The notes: generated by a model not told the origin, from the letters alone. A DNA stretch of 64,000 bases from Synechococcus sp. MVIR-18-1 (GCF_014279835.1 NZ_CP047942.1:1612001-1676000), one strand, 5' to 3'. Shown: positions 8,743-17,792, numbered from the stretch's first letter. Translations and numbers: made by a program.

Positions 8743-9160
8743 GATCAAAACATTCCTCGGGATCCTTGAATTGCAATCTGGCGCTGCCACGCATCAGGGT
8801 CAGCCACTCGTTTTCAGCCTGGTCGTACCAGAACCCTTCAGGGCTGGAAGCCGCGCATGACTCGATCCGCATCAAGCGCCAATCAGGACCTTGGCAAAGC
8901 ATCCGCTCGTGCTCCTCGCCATCATCTAAATCCTGACCATGAAACAGGTTGTTAAACGGCCTATCAATCGTTTCCCCCTCTCCATCACCCCATCGTCGAG
9001 CGATCTCGAACCCCCAGGAACGGGCAAGTTGCACAACTGAGTTGTGATCGTCACAAGCGGCGAGCTGCTCACGTCGCTCAGGATGCTCGTGAAGGGACTG
9101 AACCAAGCCATTCAGATGATTCACCTTTTGCAGGAATCGCTGAAGATCCTTTTCGGCCAA
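8588..9160 (-). CDS. Nif11-like domain fused to a cupin domain
   Basis: This 190-residue protein has two parts. Residues 1-60 look like a Nif11/nitrile-hydratase-leader domain (KDLQRFLQKV near the start, then ERREQLAACDDHNSVVQLAR and SWGFEI), the same helical module used as leader peptide in prochlorosin precursors. Residues 100-175 form a cupin barrel with ENEWLTLMRGSARL and VGDQLLIPAHRRHRL, whose Glu and His residues could bind a metal. The linkage of a leader-type domain to a cupin is unusual. There is no Gly-Gly cleavage site and no lanthipeptide synthetase nearby. The 3' end overlaps the PsiE-like gene by 155 bp. Confidence 0.7.
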   Translation of the reverse strand: MAEKDLQRFLQKVNHLNGLVQSLHEHPERREQLAACDDHNSVVQLARSWGFEIARRWGDGEGETIDRPFNNLFHGQDLDDGEEHERMLCQGPDWRLMRIESCAASSPEGFWYDQAENEWLTLMRGSARLQFKDPEECFDLSVGDQLLIPAHRRHRLVRTDPHPGTLWLALYWPVNSSPPVLSLNQEGLSV

Positions 9161-9256
9161 GGGGAATGTCCATCAATTCTCTAATCCTGCCAACAATCGA
9201 GACAAGCATCAGCACGTCGCCGAACAAGGAAGCAAACTATTGCTCTACCACCCTCT

Positions 9257-9589
9257 GTGAGCATGATTCGACTCCTCTCATCAATCCTGCTTGCCGTAAT
9301 GCTCTTGTGGCCTTCAACTGCACTTGCCGTTGAGTCGGGAGCCTCGTTGTTTCAAAACAATTGCGCGAGTTGCCACCCCAATGGCGAAAACATTATTCGT
9401 CGAGGACGCACTCTCAAGATCAAAGCGCTATCAAAGCGTGGACTCGATAGCAGTGAGGCCATCGCGCAAGTCGCCCGAGAAGGAATCGGACAAATGAGTG
9501 GTTACGCCGAAACCCTTGGTGAGGGTGGTGATGTGATTGTGGGTGAATGGGTTTGGCAACAAGCTCAAAAGGCCTGGACCCAGGGATAA
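9257..9589 (+). CDS. Cytochrome c6-like c-type cytochrome
   Basis: This is a small soluble monohaem cytochrome for the thylakoid lumen or periplasm. A signal peptide (LLSSILLAVMLLWPSTALA) is followed by the haem-binding NNCASCHPNG and a probable axial Met in GQMSGYAE. Length 108-110 fits the cytochrome c6 family, but the Met region differs from the usual MPAF of plastocyanin-replacing c6, so a c6-like paralogue is possible. GTG 9257 and ATG 9263 are both plausible starts. The 3' end overlaps the YciI-like gene by 25 bp. Confidence 0.82.
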   Translation: MSMIRLLSSILLAVMLLWPSTALAVESGASLFQNNCASCHPNGENIIRRGRTLKIKALSKRGLDSSEAIAQVAREGIGQMSGYAETLGEGGDVIVGEWVWQQAQKAWTQG

Positions 9590-9834
9590 ACATCAAGCTG
9601 TGTCCAGATCCCTTCACGCCAGTACACGTCTTGCTCAAGTAGGGCACAAACGCTTGCTTTGCTGTCTGATTCAAAAATCGCAAACACGTGCGTACTGCCT
9701 TCTGTAGGGCCCAGCGTGATTAATGTTCCCTGTTCTTTGAGCGCACGCAGTCCAGCAAGATGCTCATCTCGAAAAGGCTCACGCTTTTGAAGTGCGCCAT
9801 AGCAATATGTTCCCCAAAGAACAAAACGTGCCAC
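9565..9834 (-). CDS. YciI-like (YCII) domain protein
   Basis: This is a small dimeric ferredoxin-fold protein of the YCII family, about 89 residues. GTG 9834 was chosen as start because the family typically begins at this point (xARFVLWGTYCYGALQKR), although the frame is open to 9891. Conserved blocks are PFRDEHLAGLRALKEQGTL, ITLGPTEG and the C-terminal LEQDVYWREGIW. The His in REPFRDEHLAGL is the usual putative active-site residue. No reaction is established for this branch. Confidence 0.75.
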   Translation of the reverse strand: MARFVLWGTYCYGALQKREPFRDEHLAGLRALKEQGTLITLGPTEGSTHVFAIFESDSKASVCALLEQDVYWREGIWTQLDVYPWVQAF

Positions 9835-9986
9835 TAGTCCATCCCCCTTTAAGTATTTTGTTGACAATAGAATGGCATCTTCTGGTTGCACAAACGACTT
9901 GTATTCATTGAATCGTTATTAACGATCTGCCTAAGGAACCTTCGATTCGATGCCTTTGCAACAACGGCATCGATCAGCTAGCCAGA

Positions 9987-10793
9987 TCATCCAGCGGCAT
10001 CCCTAAGTTGCCGACAAAACTCTCCAGCTTCAAGAGCAGCGTTTCCGGGCGAAGCAGCGGCAATTCGTTTAACCAAAGCACTACCAACAATTGCACCATC
10101 AGCCCCCCACTGTTTCACTTGCAAAACTTGGTCAGGTCCAGAAATCCCAAACCCAACAGCCACCGGACGGCTGTTACACGCCTTCAAATCGCTAACCAAC
10201 GTCGCTACGCGATCCTGGAGCTTGACGCGCTCACCGGTCACACCGGTCACACTCACCAAATAAGTGAAACCACGACTGGATTCAGCAATCCTCTGCATCC
10301 GATTTTGCGGTGTTGTTGGTGCAACGAGTAAGACCAAATCCAATCCAAACGATGCAGCTAAAGGAGACAATCTCTCTGCTTCCTCTAAAGGAAGATCAGG
10401 CACCACTAAGCCTGCCGCACCAGCAGCAGCAGCTTCCGCAAAGAAGCGCTCCGGTCCACGATTAAGAAGAGGGTTCGTGTAAGTGAACAGAATCACGGGC
10501 ATGCTGAGCTGATCTTTCAAGCCAGCCAACATTTCGATCACTTTCGCTGGCGTGGTCTTTTGCGCCAAGGCCCGAAAGGCAGCAGCCTGAATCACAGGCC
10601 CATCCGCTAATGGATCCGTATAGGGGATGCCAAGCTCCACAATGTCAGCGCCATTGGCTTGAAGGCTCAGGAGAACTTCAGCCGTCGCGCTCAAATCAGG
10701 ATCCCCTGCCATCAGAAACGGCATCAATGCCATCCGTTGTTCCTGAGCCGTTCGGGAAAAAACAGCTTCAATCCTGGAAAGTTGTTCCGTCAC
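9987..10793 (-). CDS. trpA: Tryptophan synthase alpha subunit
   Basis: TrpA cleaves indole-3-glycerol phosphate to indole and glyceraldehyde-3-phosphate and passes indole to TrpB. The 268-residue TIM barrel shows [11 protein letters not shown], the catalytic Glu and Asp in [28 protein letters not shown], and the phosphate-binding [10 protein letters not shown] and GAIVGSALV. It lies 28 bp downstream of the DUF3007 gene and after ndhL on the same strand, an order I recall as frequent in cyanobacteria. trpB is not in this window. Confidence 0.96.
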   Translation of the reverse strand: MTEQLSRIEAVFSRTAQEQRMALMPFLMAGDPDLSATAEVLLSLQANGADIVELGIPYTDPLADGPVIQAAAFRALAQKTTPAKVIEMLAGLKDQLSMPVILFTYTNPLLNRGPERFFAEAAAAGAAGLVVPDLPLEEAERLSPLAASFGLDLVLLVAPTTPQNRMQRIAESSRGFTYLVSVTGVTGERVKLQDRVATLVSDLKACNSRPVAVGFGISGPDQVLQVKQWGADGAIVGSALVKRIAAASPGNAALEAGEFCRQLRDAAG

Positions 10794-10821
10794 AGAAAGC
10801 AGAGGGTCTGATTAACGGAGC

Positions 10822-11226
10822 CTACGGTTCTGTGGTCTGTTCCGATTCAGACTCATCCAAATTGAGAGATGCGAGCAGGGCTTGCTGCTCATCTGGACTC
10901 AAAGCATCAAAACGAGCCTGAAGCTGATCGGTTGTGAGTTGGTCGTACTCCTTTCGATAGCGGCGACGCTGCTGCATGTACGTCATCTGCCCCGTCACCA
11001 CCCTGAAGAGGTAAGAACCTGTCCAGACCACGACAATCACCACCAACACGGCCTCAGCAGCGATTCCTGCTGAAAACCCCTCAAACCCTGCGGCCTTAAA
11101 TAGCCAAAATCCAACACCCCCAGCGAGTAAGAGACCTAAACCAAGCTTGAGAACACCGGCACGCGTCAAAGACTTAAACCTCCCCTTGACCGCTGAGGCG
11201 GAGATTGAGGAATGGTGCGAACACAA
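10822..11226 (-). CDS. DUF3007-family membrane protein
   Basis: This 134-residue (or shorter) protein has two hydrophobic segments ([18 protein letters not shown] and [19 protein letters not shown]) followed by a charged tail [13 protein letters not shown] and an acidic C-terminus. It matches the cyanobacterial DUF3007 family that is commonly linked to ndhL. The ATG at 11226 would overlap ndhL by 53 bp; a TTG at 11169, just after the ndhL stop, is a plausible alternative start. Function unknown; the ndhL-DUF3007-trpA order is a conserved linkage as I recall it. Confidence 0.7.
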   Translation of the reverse strand: MCSHHSSISASAVKGRFKSLTRAGVLKLGLGLLLAGGVGFWLFKAAGFEGFSAGIAAEAVLVVIVVVWTGSYLFRVVTGQMTYMQQRRRYRKEYDQLTTDQLQARFDALSPDEQQALLASLNLDESESEQTTEP

Positions 11227-11425
11227 TCATTCCTGGAAAGAAGAAAAACACCAGCCCATACACAGAGAAGCGCTCAATCTTCCCCATGACATGCCAGCGC
11301 CGATTCATCCAAAAGAAGAGTGCAAGTGGCATCACGACTAGGTAGAGGCCACCCAAAGCCGCATAGCCACCGATCACAAGCAGCGTGTCTGACGAGACCG
11401 AAGACAGGAGATTATCGATGGACAC
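11174..11425 (-). CDS. ndhL: NDH-1 subunit L
   Basis: NdhL is a small membrane subunit of the cyanobacterial/plastid NDH-1 complex, needed for respiration, cyclic electron flow and CO2 uptake. The 83-residue product has two or three membrane helices ([20 protein letters not shown] and [19 protein letters not shown]) with [17 protein letters not shown] between them, which is typical of the family. It is the first gene of the leftward ndhL-DUF3007-trpA unit. The window also holds ndhF4, ndhD4 and a CRR6-like assembly factor for the same complex. Confidence 0.88.
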   Translation of the reverse strand: MSIDNLLSSVSSDTLLVIGGYAALGGLYLVVMPLALFFWMNRRWHVMGKIERFSVYGLVFFFFPGMIVFAPFLNLRLSGQGEV

Positions 11426-11482
11426 AGAAGACGACCTGATTGGGGTGAATCTAAGATGTCGGAGCGAGCCTGCATGGCACGC

Positions 11483-11568
11483 GGGGGCGTGGCGGAATCG
11501 GTAGACGCACGCGACTTAAAATCGTTTGGGCAGAAATGTCTGTGGGGGTTCAAGTCCCCCCGCCCCCA
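11483..11568 (+). tRNA. trnL: tRNA-Leu (anticodon TAA), intronless
   Basis: The sequence folds as a class II tRNA. The acceptor arm is GGGGGCG paired with CGCCCCC, followed by discriminator A at 11568. A D-arm GGCGGAATCGGTAGACGC follows. The anticodon loop is CTTAAAA, giving anticodon TAA. A long variable arm lies around 11527-11541, and the T-arm is GGGGGTTCAAGTCCCCC. The 3' CCA is not encoded. The total of 86 nt leaves no room for the group I intron found in this gene in many cyanobacteria and plastids. Confidence 0.96.
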
Positions 11569-11621
11569 TCAGTCAAGACATGGTCGTAACAGATCACACA
11601 TCTAGTTTTAAGAGCTGAAGA

Positions 11622-11638
11622 CAGAGGGAGCCCCTCTG
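11622..11638. terminator. Hairpin between trnL and pyrC
   Basis: A perfect 7-bp stem CAGAGGG/CCCTCTG with a 3-nt loop lies between the tRNA and the 3' end of the leftward pyrC gene. It has no strong T-run on either side, so it is a candidate rather than a textbook terminator. Read leftward it is followed by a moderately T-rich stretch. Confidence 0.4.
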
Positions 11639-11677
11639 GACCCATTCCGTCAAAGCGTCGAACCTGTTGCAGATCCC

Positions 11678-12757
11678 TTAAGCCCGACCCATCAAGTCAA
11701 CAGACCAAGCCAGAGACTCACCGGCATGAAAGAAGACAGGCGCCTCTTCAGAGTCGAATGCTTCGAAACCACCTTGAGGAAGAGTGAGCTGCTGGGGCAC
11801 AATCTGCGGCTGACGCACCAATGCAATGGTGTCGTTGTTTAAGGGCAAGCCGTAAAAGCGCGGACCGAATTCACTCGCAAAAGCCTCTAAACGATCCAGT
11901 GCACCCTCCTGTTCAAACACAGCGGCATAGCTCTCCATGGCATGCATAGCGTTGAAAATCCCGGCACAACCGCAGGCTGACTCCTTACCCGATCGGGGAT
12001 GGGGAGCTGAATCCGTCCCTAGAAAAAAGCAAGGAAGGCCGCTCGTCGCCGCCTTTACCAGGGCGCGACGATGACATTCTCTCTTGACGACTGGAAGACA
12101 ATAAAAATCACTTTTCAAACCACCCACAAACATCGCATTGCGATTGAGATGGAGGTGATGGGGCGTGATTGTGGCTGCCAAACGCTGGTCTCCATTGGCG
12201 ACGTAATCCACGGCCTGCTCTGTAGTGATGTGCTCTAAAACAATCCGCAATCCAGGGTGACGCTCACGCAAAGGGATGAGATGCCGTTCGATAAAAACTG
12301 CCTCCCGATCAAACACATCCACATCTGGATCGGTGACCTCTCCATGAATGAGCAAGGGCATATCGATCGCCTCCATCCTTTCCAGCAAAGGCGCAATCAA
12401 CGCCAGATCGCTTACCCCAGCTGCTGAATTGGTCGTGGCATTGGCTGGGTAAAGCTTCGCTGCTGCAAACACCCCCTCAACAAAACCTCGTTCCAACTCG
12501 TTGGGGTCAAGATCATCCGTTAGGTACGCAGTCATCAATGGCGTAAACATCACGCCGTGGTTCAGCGCATCCACAATCCTCTGGCGGTAGCCACGCGCAG
12601 CTTCCACAGTTGTGATGGGTGGTCGCAAGTTCGGCATCACCACCGCCCTTCCAAAGACCCTGGCCGTTGCAAACAGCACCGCTTCCAACATGGGGCCATC
12701 TCGGAGATGGACATGCCAGTCATCCGGACGACGCATGACCAGACGATCTGAGGCCAT
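11678..12757 (-). CDS. pyrC: Dihydroorotase, class II
   Basis: PyrC closes N-carbamoyl-aspartate to dihydroorotate in pyrimidine synthesis. The 359-residue amidohydrolase begins with RRPDDWHVHLRDG, containing the HxH metal ligands. Further sites are the carboxylated-lysine region FAAAKLYPANATTNS, the metal-binding histidines in LLIHGE and VLEHITT, and the catalytic Asp in FFLGTDSAPH. Length and motifs fit the E. coli type (class II). It starts directly at the stop codon of bicA on the same strand, so the two are likely co-transcribed even though they serve different pathways. Confidence 0.95.
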   Translation of the reverse strand: MASDRLVMRRPDDWHVHLRDGPMLEAVLFATARVFGRAVVMPNLRPPITTVEAARGYRQRIVDALNHGVMFTPLMTAYLTDDLDPNELERGFVEGVFAAAKLYPANATTNSAAGVSDLALIAPLLERMEAIDMPLLIHGEVTDPDVDVFDREAVFIERHLIPLRERHPGLRIVLEHITTEQAVDYVANGDQRLAATITPHHLHLNRNAMFVGGLKSDFYCLPVVKRECHRRALVKAATSGLPCFFLGTDSAPHPRSGKESACGCAGIFNAMHAMESYAAVFEQEGALDRLEAFASEFGPRFYGLPLNNDTIALVRQPQIVPQQLTLPQGGFEAFDSEEAPVFFHAGESLAWSVDLMGRA

Positions 12758-14434
12758 CTAAGAGGAGAGCTCCTGTAACTGAGGCAATTGATTGACGGCA
12801 TGCAACAACACCTCATAGCGATTTGCGCTGACATGGTGTTCTGGGAGGAGATCCAGAAGCTTGAGTTTTTCTAAGCGCTTGCGCGTCGCCCCAGGGAGTA
12901 CAACCACATACACCAAACGGCCCACTTCAATGGCTTCTTTGATTGCATTTTCAAGTGCTAGGGATGCTGTGACACCCAGGTGAGAAACTTCACTCAGATC
13001 AAACAACACAGCCTCACATTCTTCAATCGCGTTGTGCTCTCGATTGATCGTTTTGGCAACACCAAAAATCATTGGACCGGTGAGCTGGAAGAGCAGTAAT
13101 CGACCGGAAGCCCGATCAAGAAGTTCCTGCTCATAAGGTGGAAGAATCACATCATCATCAGTGGTGCTAATCGTCTTAACGCCCTTGGACTGAAGAGCAG
13201 TCATCCGCTCAATCGTTAGAACATTGGCAACAAACACACCAATAAAAACTGCCCAAATCAGATCAACAAGTACCGTGAGGCCAATCACTCCGTAAGTAAT
13301 ACAAGCCGCCTTCATCGACAAATGGTGCGCTCGCCTCAAAAAGCTCCAATCGATAATGTCAAAACCAACCTTCAGGGCAATACCTGCAAGCACCGCCAGG
13401 GGAATGCGCGAAGCCAAGGGTGCTGCTACCAAAATAACAAGCATCAAAATGATGGCTCTCACAATTCCCGAAAGAGCAGAACGACCGCCTGCCTGAATAT
13501 TGACAACCGTTCCCATCGTGGCGCCAGCACCTGGCAAGCCGCCAAAAAGACCAGACACCAAATTTCCCAAACCCTGACCAATTAATTCTTTATTGGAATC
13601 ATGTTCTGTCCTAGTCAGACTATCTGCCACAACAGAAGTAAGCAGAGCATCTATGCAACCGAGCATTCCTAATACAGCTCCATTCACCACCATTAATCGA
13701 AGCAAATCTGGAGTAATTGCCGAAAAAGTAGGAGGCTGAAAACTAGGAAAATCAGCTGAAAACTCAGGGATTCGACTTAAACCCACATTCGAAAACACTG
13801 TGAGCGAAAGAATTGTTCCCACAACAAGAGCGAGAAGCTGGGGAGGACAAAAACGCTTCCAATTTTCAGGGGTAAACCAAAGGATTAGCAGAGTAATCAG
13901 CGCTAATAAAAACTCAAGTGGTTGTGCACCAGAAATCAATTGAGGCAGGCTGGTCAGCGTCCCAATCACACCACCGGTTGGACTGCTCTGACCTAAAAAT
14001 GGGGCCAACTGAAGAATGACCAGAATCACACCAATGCCAGACATAAAGCCTGAAATCACGGTGTAAGGCATCATCGTGATGTATCTGCCTAATCGACACA
14101 ACCCAAAGAGGATTTGGAAAAGGCCTGCGAGCATCACCACCATGAAAGCCAGAGCTAACGCTGTGGCTCGGTCTGGGATTTGGCTGGTGAAATTGAGAAT
14201 CACGGCAGTAAACACCACCGTCATCGGACCAGTGGGCTCAGAGATCAGCGTGGATGTCCCGCCAAACAGTGCCGCCACCAGGCCAATAATCACGGCACCC
14301 CAGAGGCCCGCAGCCGCACCAGCGCCAGAAGCAACTCCAAAAGCCAATGCCATCGGAAGGGCAACCACAGCTGCCGTCAGCCCACCAAAGGCATCACCTC
14401 GGAGGTTGCGGGTGCTGATGTAATTCAGGAGCAC
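12758..14434 (-). CDS. bicA: BicA-type Na+-dependent bicarbonate transporter (SulP family)
   Basis: This 558-residue SulP transporter is very close to what I remember of cyanobacterial BicA, a low-affinity, high-flux HCO3- uptake system of the plasma membrane. The N-terminus reads NLRGDAFGGLTAAVVALPMA, followed by GTSTLISEPTGPMTVVFTA, the signature MLGCIDALLTSVVADSLTR and IGQGLGNLVSGLFGGLPGAG. A cytoplasmic STAS domain occupies roughly residues 430-550 (LFQLTGPMIFGVAK, LFDLSEVSHLGVTASLALEN). SulP proteins also include sulfate carriers; the match to BicA motifs and the carboxysome genes in the window favour bicarbonate. It is divergent from the cation antiporter gene, with 98 bp between. Confidence 0.85.
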   Translation of the reverse strand: MLLNYISTRNLRGDAFGGLTAAVVALPMALAFGVASGAGAAAGLWGAVIIGLVAALFGGTSTLISEPTGPMTVVFTAVILNFTSQIPDRATALALAFMVVMLAGLFQILFGLCRLGRYITMMPYTVISGFMSGIGVILVILQLAPFLGQSSPTGGVIGTLTSLPQLISGAQPLEFLLALITLLILWFTPENWKRFCPPQLLALVVGTILSLTVFSNVGLSRIPEFSADFPSFQPPTFSAITPDLLRLMVVNGAVLGMLGCIDALLTSVVADSLTRTEHDSNKELIGQGLGNLVSGLFGGLPGAGATMGTVVNIQAGGRSALSGIVRAIILMLVILVAAPLASRIPLAVLAGIALKVGFDIIDWSFLRRAHHLSMKAACITYGVIGLTVLVDLIWAVFIGVFVANVLTIERMTALQSKGVKTISTTDDDVILPPYEQELLDRASGRLLLFQLTGPMIFGVAKTINREHNAIEECEAVLFDLSEVSHLGVTASLALENAIKEAIEVGRLVYVVVLPGATRKRLEKLKLLDLLPEHHVSANRYEVLLHAVNQLPQLQELSS

Positions 14435-14532
14435 CAGGGTCTCTCCTTAGAAGTTGGATAATGCTAAGTCTATTCCCCTTTGCAGCCGTCGAGGCCAGCA
14501 GGGAAGATAGTTTCTGATAAAGCAAGGAGTCG

Positions 14533-15630
14533 ATGCCTGACTTTCTGATCTCTACCCTCGAGCTCTTGGTGGGAATCGGACTGCTCTTCGGAGGGGGAGA
14601 ATTATTCGTACAAGGTGCGGTGATTCTTGCCGTCATCCTCGGCGTCCCTCAGCTGGTCATTGGCCTGACAGTGGTTTCGCTTGGAACGAGCGCGCCAGAA
14701 TTTTTCGTCAGCATCAGTTCAGTGATGCAAGGGGCTGATGCGCTCGCCGTCAGCAACGTGGTGGGAAGCAACATTTTCAATGTGTTGGTCGTGCTCGGCT
14801 GCAGCGCCCTAGTTCTTCCTCTGAGAGTCGAAAGCCGCTTGGTGAGAAGGGATGTCCCCCTTCTGCTCGCCGTGTCGGCTGCTGCTTGGGGGATGGCATC
14901 TGCAGGACGTGTGACCTGGCAATCAGGCGTTGCTCTGTTGCTGGCCCTTGTCATTAACACCGTCTGGGAGATCCGAACCGCACGGGAGGAACCAGAGGAG
15001 ATGGAGCCTGCCGAACCAGAGATTGACCTAGAGACAGCTAAAGAGGGTTGGATCAAGGCCATGGTGCGCCTTGTCGTTGGCATTGTTGTTCTCGGATTTG
15101 GCGCCAATCTGCTTGTGAATGGAGCCAGTGGAGTTGCCGAGATCCTCAAGGTTCCTCAACCCATCATCGGTCTCACCATTGTTTCTGCAGGCACTTCCAT
15201 GCCTGAACTGATCACTTCAGTGGTCGCAGCATTGAAAGGAAGAACGGATCTCGCAATCGGAAACGTTGTTGGCAGCTGTCTTCTCAATCTTCTTCTTGTC
15301 CTTGCTGGAGGAGCATTGGCTGCTGGATCAGACGGCTTAAGTGTGAGCCAGGATTTAATTCATGACGACATGCCAGTGATGATTCTGACAAGCCTGGCTT
15401 GCCTACCAATCTTCTGGACCAAAGGACGAATCAGCAGACTTGAAGGGGGCTTACTGGTTGGCCTTTACGTCCTGTACATCACTGACAACGTTCTTCCCCG
15501 CACAGGGCTGTCGTCATGGTCAGACGAATTTCGCCTCATCATGCTTTGCGTTGTACTGCCTGCTGTTGTCGTGCTCATCACGGTGCAGGCAGCTCGCTAT
15601 TGGAGACAGCTCAAACGAAAGGGCGCATAA
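14533..15630 (+). CDS. Ca2+/Na+ (or Ca2+/H+) antiporter, CaCA family
   Basis: This is a 365-residue membrane exchanger with the two inverted alpha repeats of the CaCA superfamily: VSLGTSAPEFFVSISSV with VVGSNIFNVLVV, and VSAGTSMPELITSVVAA with VVGSCLLNLLLV. An acidic loop (EEPEEMEPAEPEIDLE) joins the halves. It resembles the YrbG type. It probably exports calcium or exchanges sodium. A link to the Na+ gradient used by the divergent bicA gene is possible but is inference. Confidence 0.88.
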   Translation: MPDFLISTLELLVGIGLLFGGGELFVQGAVILAVILGVPQLVIGLTVVSLGTSAPEFFVSISSVMQGADALAVSNVVGSNIFNVLVVLGCSALVLPLRVESRLVRRDVPLLLAVSAAAWGMASAGRVTWQSGVALLLALVINTVWEIRTAREEPEEMEPAEPEIDLETAKEGWIKAMVRLVVGIVVLGFGANLLVNGASGVAEILKVPQPIIGLTIVSAGTSMPELITSVVAALKGRTDLAIGNVVGSCLLNLLLVLAGGALAAGSDGLSVSQDLIHDDMPVMILTSLACLPIFWTKGRISRLEGGLLVGLYVLYITDNVLPRTGLSSWSDEFRLIMLCVVLPAVVVLITVQAARYWRQLKRKGA

Positions 15631-15716
15631 CGTTCAACAAGGGCTTCTGCTTCTCTTCCGTTATGGAGGGATGACTGCGGAGCAAAAGCTATCCATGCTT
15701 AAAGAGCACGATCGGC

Positions 15717-16226
15717 ATGCCGATGATTGGGCTGCTGCTCCCCCCGCTCAACGACAAGAATCTCCCCTGGCTGGATGTCATCCATCCAATCGTGGTTCAT
15801 TTCGTGATTGCCATGGCGCTGATCACGGTGGTCTTTGACCTGATTGGAGTGCTCACACGGCGGCGCAACCTGTTTGAGGTGAGCTTCTGGAACTTGTTGG
15901 TGGCGACCGTGGCCATCTTTGTGGCCATCATCTTTGGGCAGATTGAAGCGGGCTTAGCCACTCCTTATGGAGCTTCAAGAGACATTTTGAATTACCACAG
16001 CACGCTTGGCTGGTCGCTCGCCGCGATTCTCAGCCTCCTGACGGGGTGGCGATACGTCGCAAGACAAAAAGACCCCACCGTGCTGCCGCGAGGATTTCTG
16101 ATTATTGACGCCGTACTTGCAGTGCTGGTGTTCTGCCAGGTTTACCTAGGCGACAAACTCGTTTGGGTGTACGGCCTCCATACGGTCCCGGTGGTGGAAG
16201 CAGTCCGTAGTGGAGCACTGTCATGA
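15717..16226 (+). CDS. DUF2231 membrane protein upstream of terminal oxidase
   Basis: This is a 169-residue, four-helix membrane protein with IHPIVVHFVIAMALITVVFD near the N-terminus, the signature of DUF2231, whose conserved histidines may bind haem. Its stop overlaps the next start (ATGA at 16223). The pair of DUF2231 genes directly precedes ctaC, with overlapping junctions throughout, so they are probably accessory membrane subunits or assembly factors of the oxidase; that role is inference. Confidence 0.75.
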   Translation: MPMIGLLLPPLNDKNLPWLDVIHPIVVHFVIAMALITVVFDLIGVLTRRRNLFEVSFWNLLVATVAIFVAIIFGQIEAGLATPYGASRDILNYHSTLGWSLAAILSLLTGWRYVARQKDPTVLPRGFLIIDAVLAVLVFCQVYLGDKLVWVYGLHTVPVVEAVRSGALS

Positions 16227-16843
16227 ATGTAATCAGCACGATTCTCTCGCCGGTAAATGAAATTGCCGACCAACTTGGGGCGAATAATCTCCCTTACTCA
16301 ATCCCGATCCATCCCAATTTGGTGCACTTCACCATTGGCCTATTTGCCATCGGGATTGCCTTTGATTTTGCCGGAGCCTTTTACCCCCTAGAGAAACGAG
16401 TTTTTCGTTTCCTGGCACTACCCGCAACACGAAGCGGTTTTCACGATGTTGGCTGGTACAACGTTCTCGCTTGCAGCGTGATCACCTTTTTCACTGTTGC
16501 AGCTGGCTTTTACGAAATGCTCTTGGCCGTTCCATTGCCAGGAATTCGCAGCATCATCGGCCAAAATGCAATCGACACCATGTTGTGGCACGCGATCGGA
16601 GGGGTCGCACTGCTGCTCATCATTGTGGTGATGACCATCTGGCGGGGATTTCAAAGATTTTTATGGCGTAAAGATTACGGTCGCCAGGTGAGCTGGCTCT
16701 ATCTGGGATGCGGAGCCGTAGTGCTCCTGGCCATGGGCGTGCATGGAAGCCTTGGCGCCTGGCTTGCGAGTGAATTTGGTGTTCACATCACAGCCGATCA
16801 GCTGCTTGCTTCAGGGACGGACCTAAGACAAGTATTGCCATGA
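16223..16843 (+). CDS. Second DUF2231 membrane protein of the oxidase operon
   Basis: This is a 206-residue paralogue of the preceding gene with the same opening motif IPIHPNLVHFTIGLFAIGIAFDF and further membrane segments (including WHAIGGVALLLIIVVMTIW). Histidines in HPNLVHF and WHAIGG are placed as in haem-binding four-helix proteins, although no binding is proven. It overlaps the upstream gene by 4 bp and ctaC by 4 bp, which argues for stoichiometric expression with the oxidase. Confidence 0.75.
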   Translation: MNVISTILSPVNEIADQLGANNLPYSIPIHPNLVHFTIGLFAIGIAFDFAGAFYPLEKRVFRFLALPATRSGFHDVGWYNVLACSVITFFTVAAGFYEMLLAVPLPGIRSIIGQNAIDTMLWHAIGGVALLLIIVVMTIWRGFQRFLWRKDYGRQVSWLYLGCGAVVLLAMGVHGSLGAWLASEFGVHITADQLLASGTDLRQVLP

Positions 16844-17787
16844 CATCCACAACCCCTAAACCCAAGAAAGGTCTATCGCTCAGGTTGATACTTATCTTGC
16901 TGAGTCTTGTGGGACTGAATCTGCTTGTCAGTCTTCAAATTGCACAATGGTCATTTTCGTGGCTACCTGTGGCTGCCTCTACGGCAGCTCCCTATGTTGA
17001 TGGGCTCTTCTCCCTAGAAGTAGGGATGGGTGCGTTTCTATTCAACGGTTGCGTCGGCTTCATCTTGTGGTCGGTCATTGCGAATCGTGCGGAGAAATAT
17101 GATGAGAGCGATGGACTTCCTATCGAAGGAAACACCAAGCTCGAAATTATCTGGACTGTCATTCCATTCATCATCGTGATGGCTCTAGCCATCTACTCCA
17201 TTGATGTGAATGGAAAACTCGACACGCTGGGGCCTAAGAATAAATACGACATGGCTGTCAATCAGTCAGCAAAAACGGTTGCCAGTCTCGATGGACTGAG
17301 CGAGGTAGGTCCGATCGAAGTAATTTCAAGGCAATGGAATTGGGAATTCGTCTATCCAAATGGTGTACGAAGTTCGGAATTGCATTTACCAATCAATCAA
17401 CGCGCAAATTTCTTACTCACATCAAAAGATGTAATCCACAGTTTCTACATCCCAGCATTCCGGCTCAAGCAAGACATCATTCCGGGAAGCGTCATTTCTT
17501 ACAGCATCACCCCAACGAGAGAAGGCCGCTATCGCCTTCGTGATGCCCACTTCAGCGGTGCTTACTTCTCTGATAATCAAACCCATGTCATCGTCCAATC
17601 CAAAGACGATTACTCAAATTGGCTTCAATCCACAAATGAGAAGCCACTGGTTCCTGGATTGAGTCCGGGAACAGTTCAATACCAAAAAAGGCTCTCCAAA
17701 GGAAACAAAGGTTGGGCAACAGTTCCACCTGCACCACCTCCGATGGTCAACGATCCCGGCAACCCTGACGATCCCCACGAAGCCTGA
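16840..17787 (+). CDS. ctaC: Terminal oxidase subunit II lacking the CuA site (ARTO type)
   Basis: This is haem-copper oxidase subunit II, 315 residues, with membrane segments near residues 12-32, 60-78 and 105-122 and a C-terminal cupredoxin domain. The first ligand region is present (DVIHSFYIPAFRLKQD). The usual CuA block, of the form C-A-E-L-C-G-A-Y-H, reads DAHFSGAYF here: both cysteines, the glutamate and the second histidine are gone. Loss of CuA is known for quinol oxidases and for the cyanobacterial alternative respiratory terminal oxidase (ARTO). The protein therefore probably accepts electrons from plastoquinol rather than a cytochrome c; this is inference from the ligands. Confidence 0.87.
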   Translation: MTSTTPKPKKGLSLRLILILLSLVGLNLLVSLQIAQWSFSWLPVAASTAAPYVDGLFSLEVGMGAFLFNGCVGFILWSVIANRAEKYDESDGLPIEGNTKLEIIWTVIPFIIVMALAIYSIDVNGKLDTLGPKNKYDMAVNQSAKTVASLDGLSEVGPIEVISRQWNWEFVYPNGVRSSELHLPINQRANFLLTSKDVIHSFYIPAFRLKQDIIPGSVISYSITPTREGRYRLRDAHFSGAYFSDNQTHVIVQSKDDYSNWLQSTNEKPLVPGLSPGTVQYQKRLSKGNKGWATVPPAPPPMVNDPGNPDDPHEA

Positions 17788-17792
17788 CACTA

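Noticed and set aside
11483-11568. Group I intron in tRNA-Leu(UAA)
   Set aside because: The tRNA folds in 86 nt with an uninterrupted anticodon loop.
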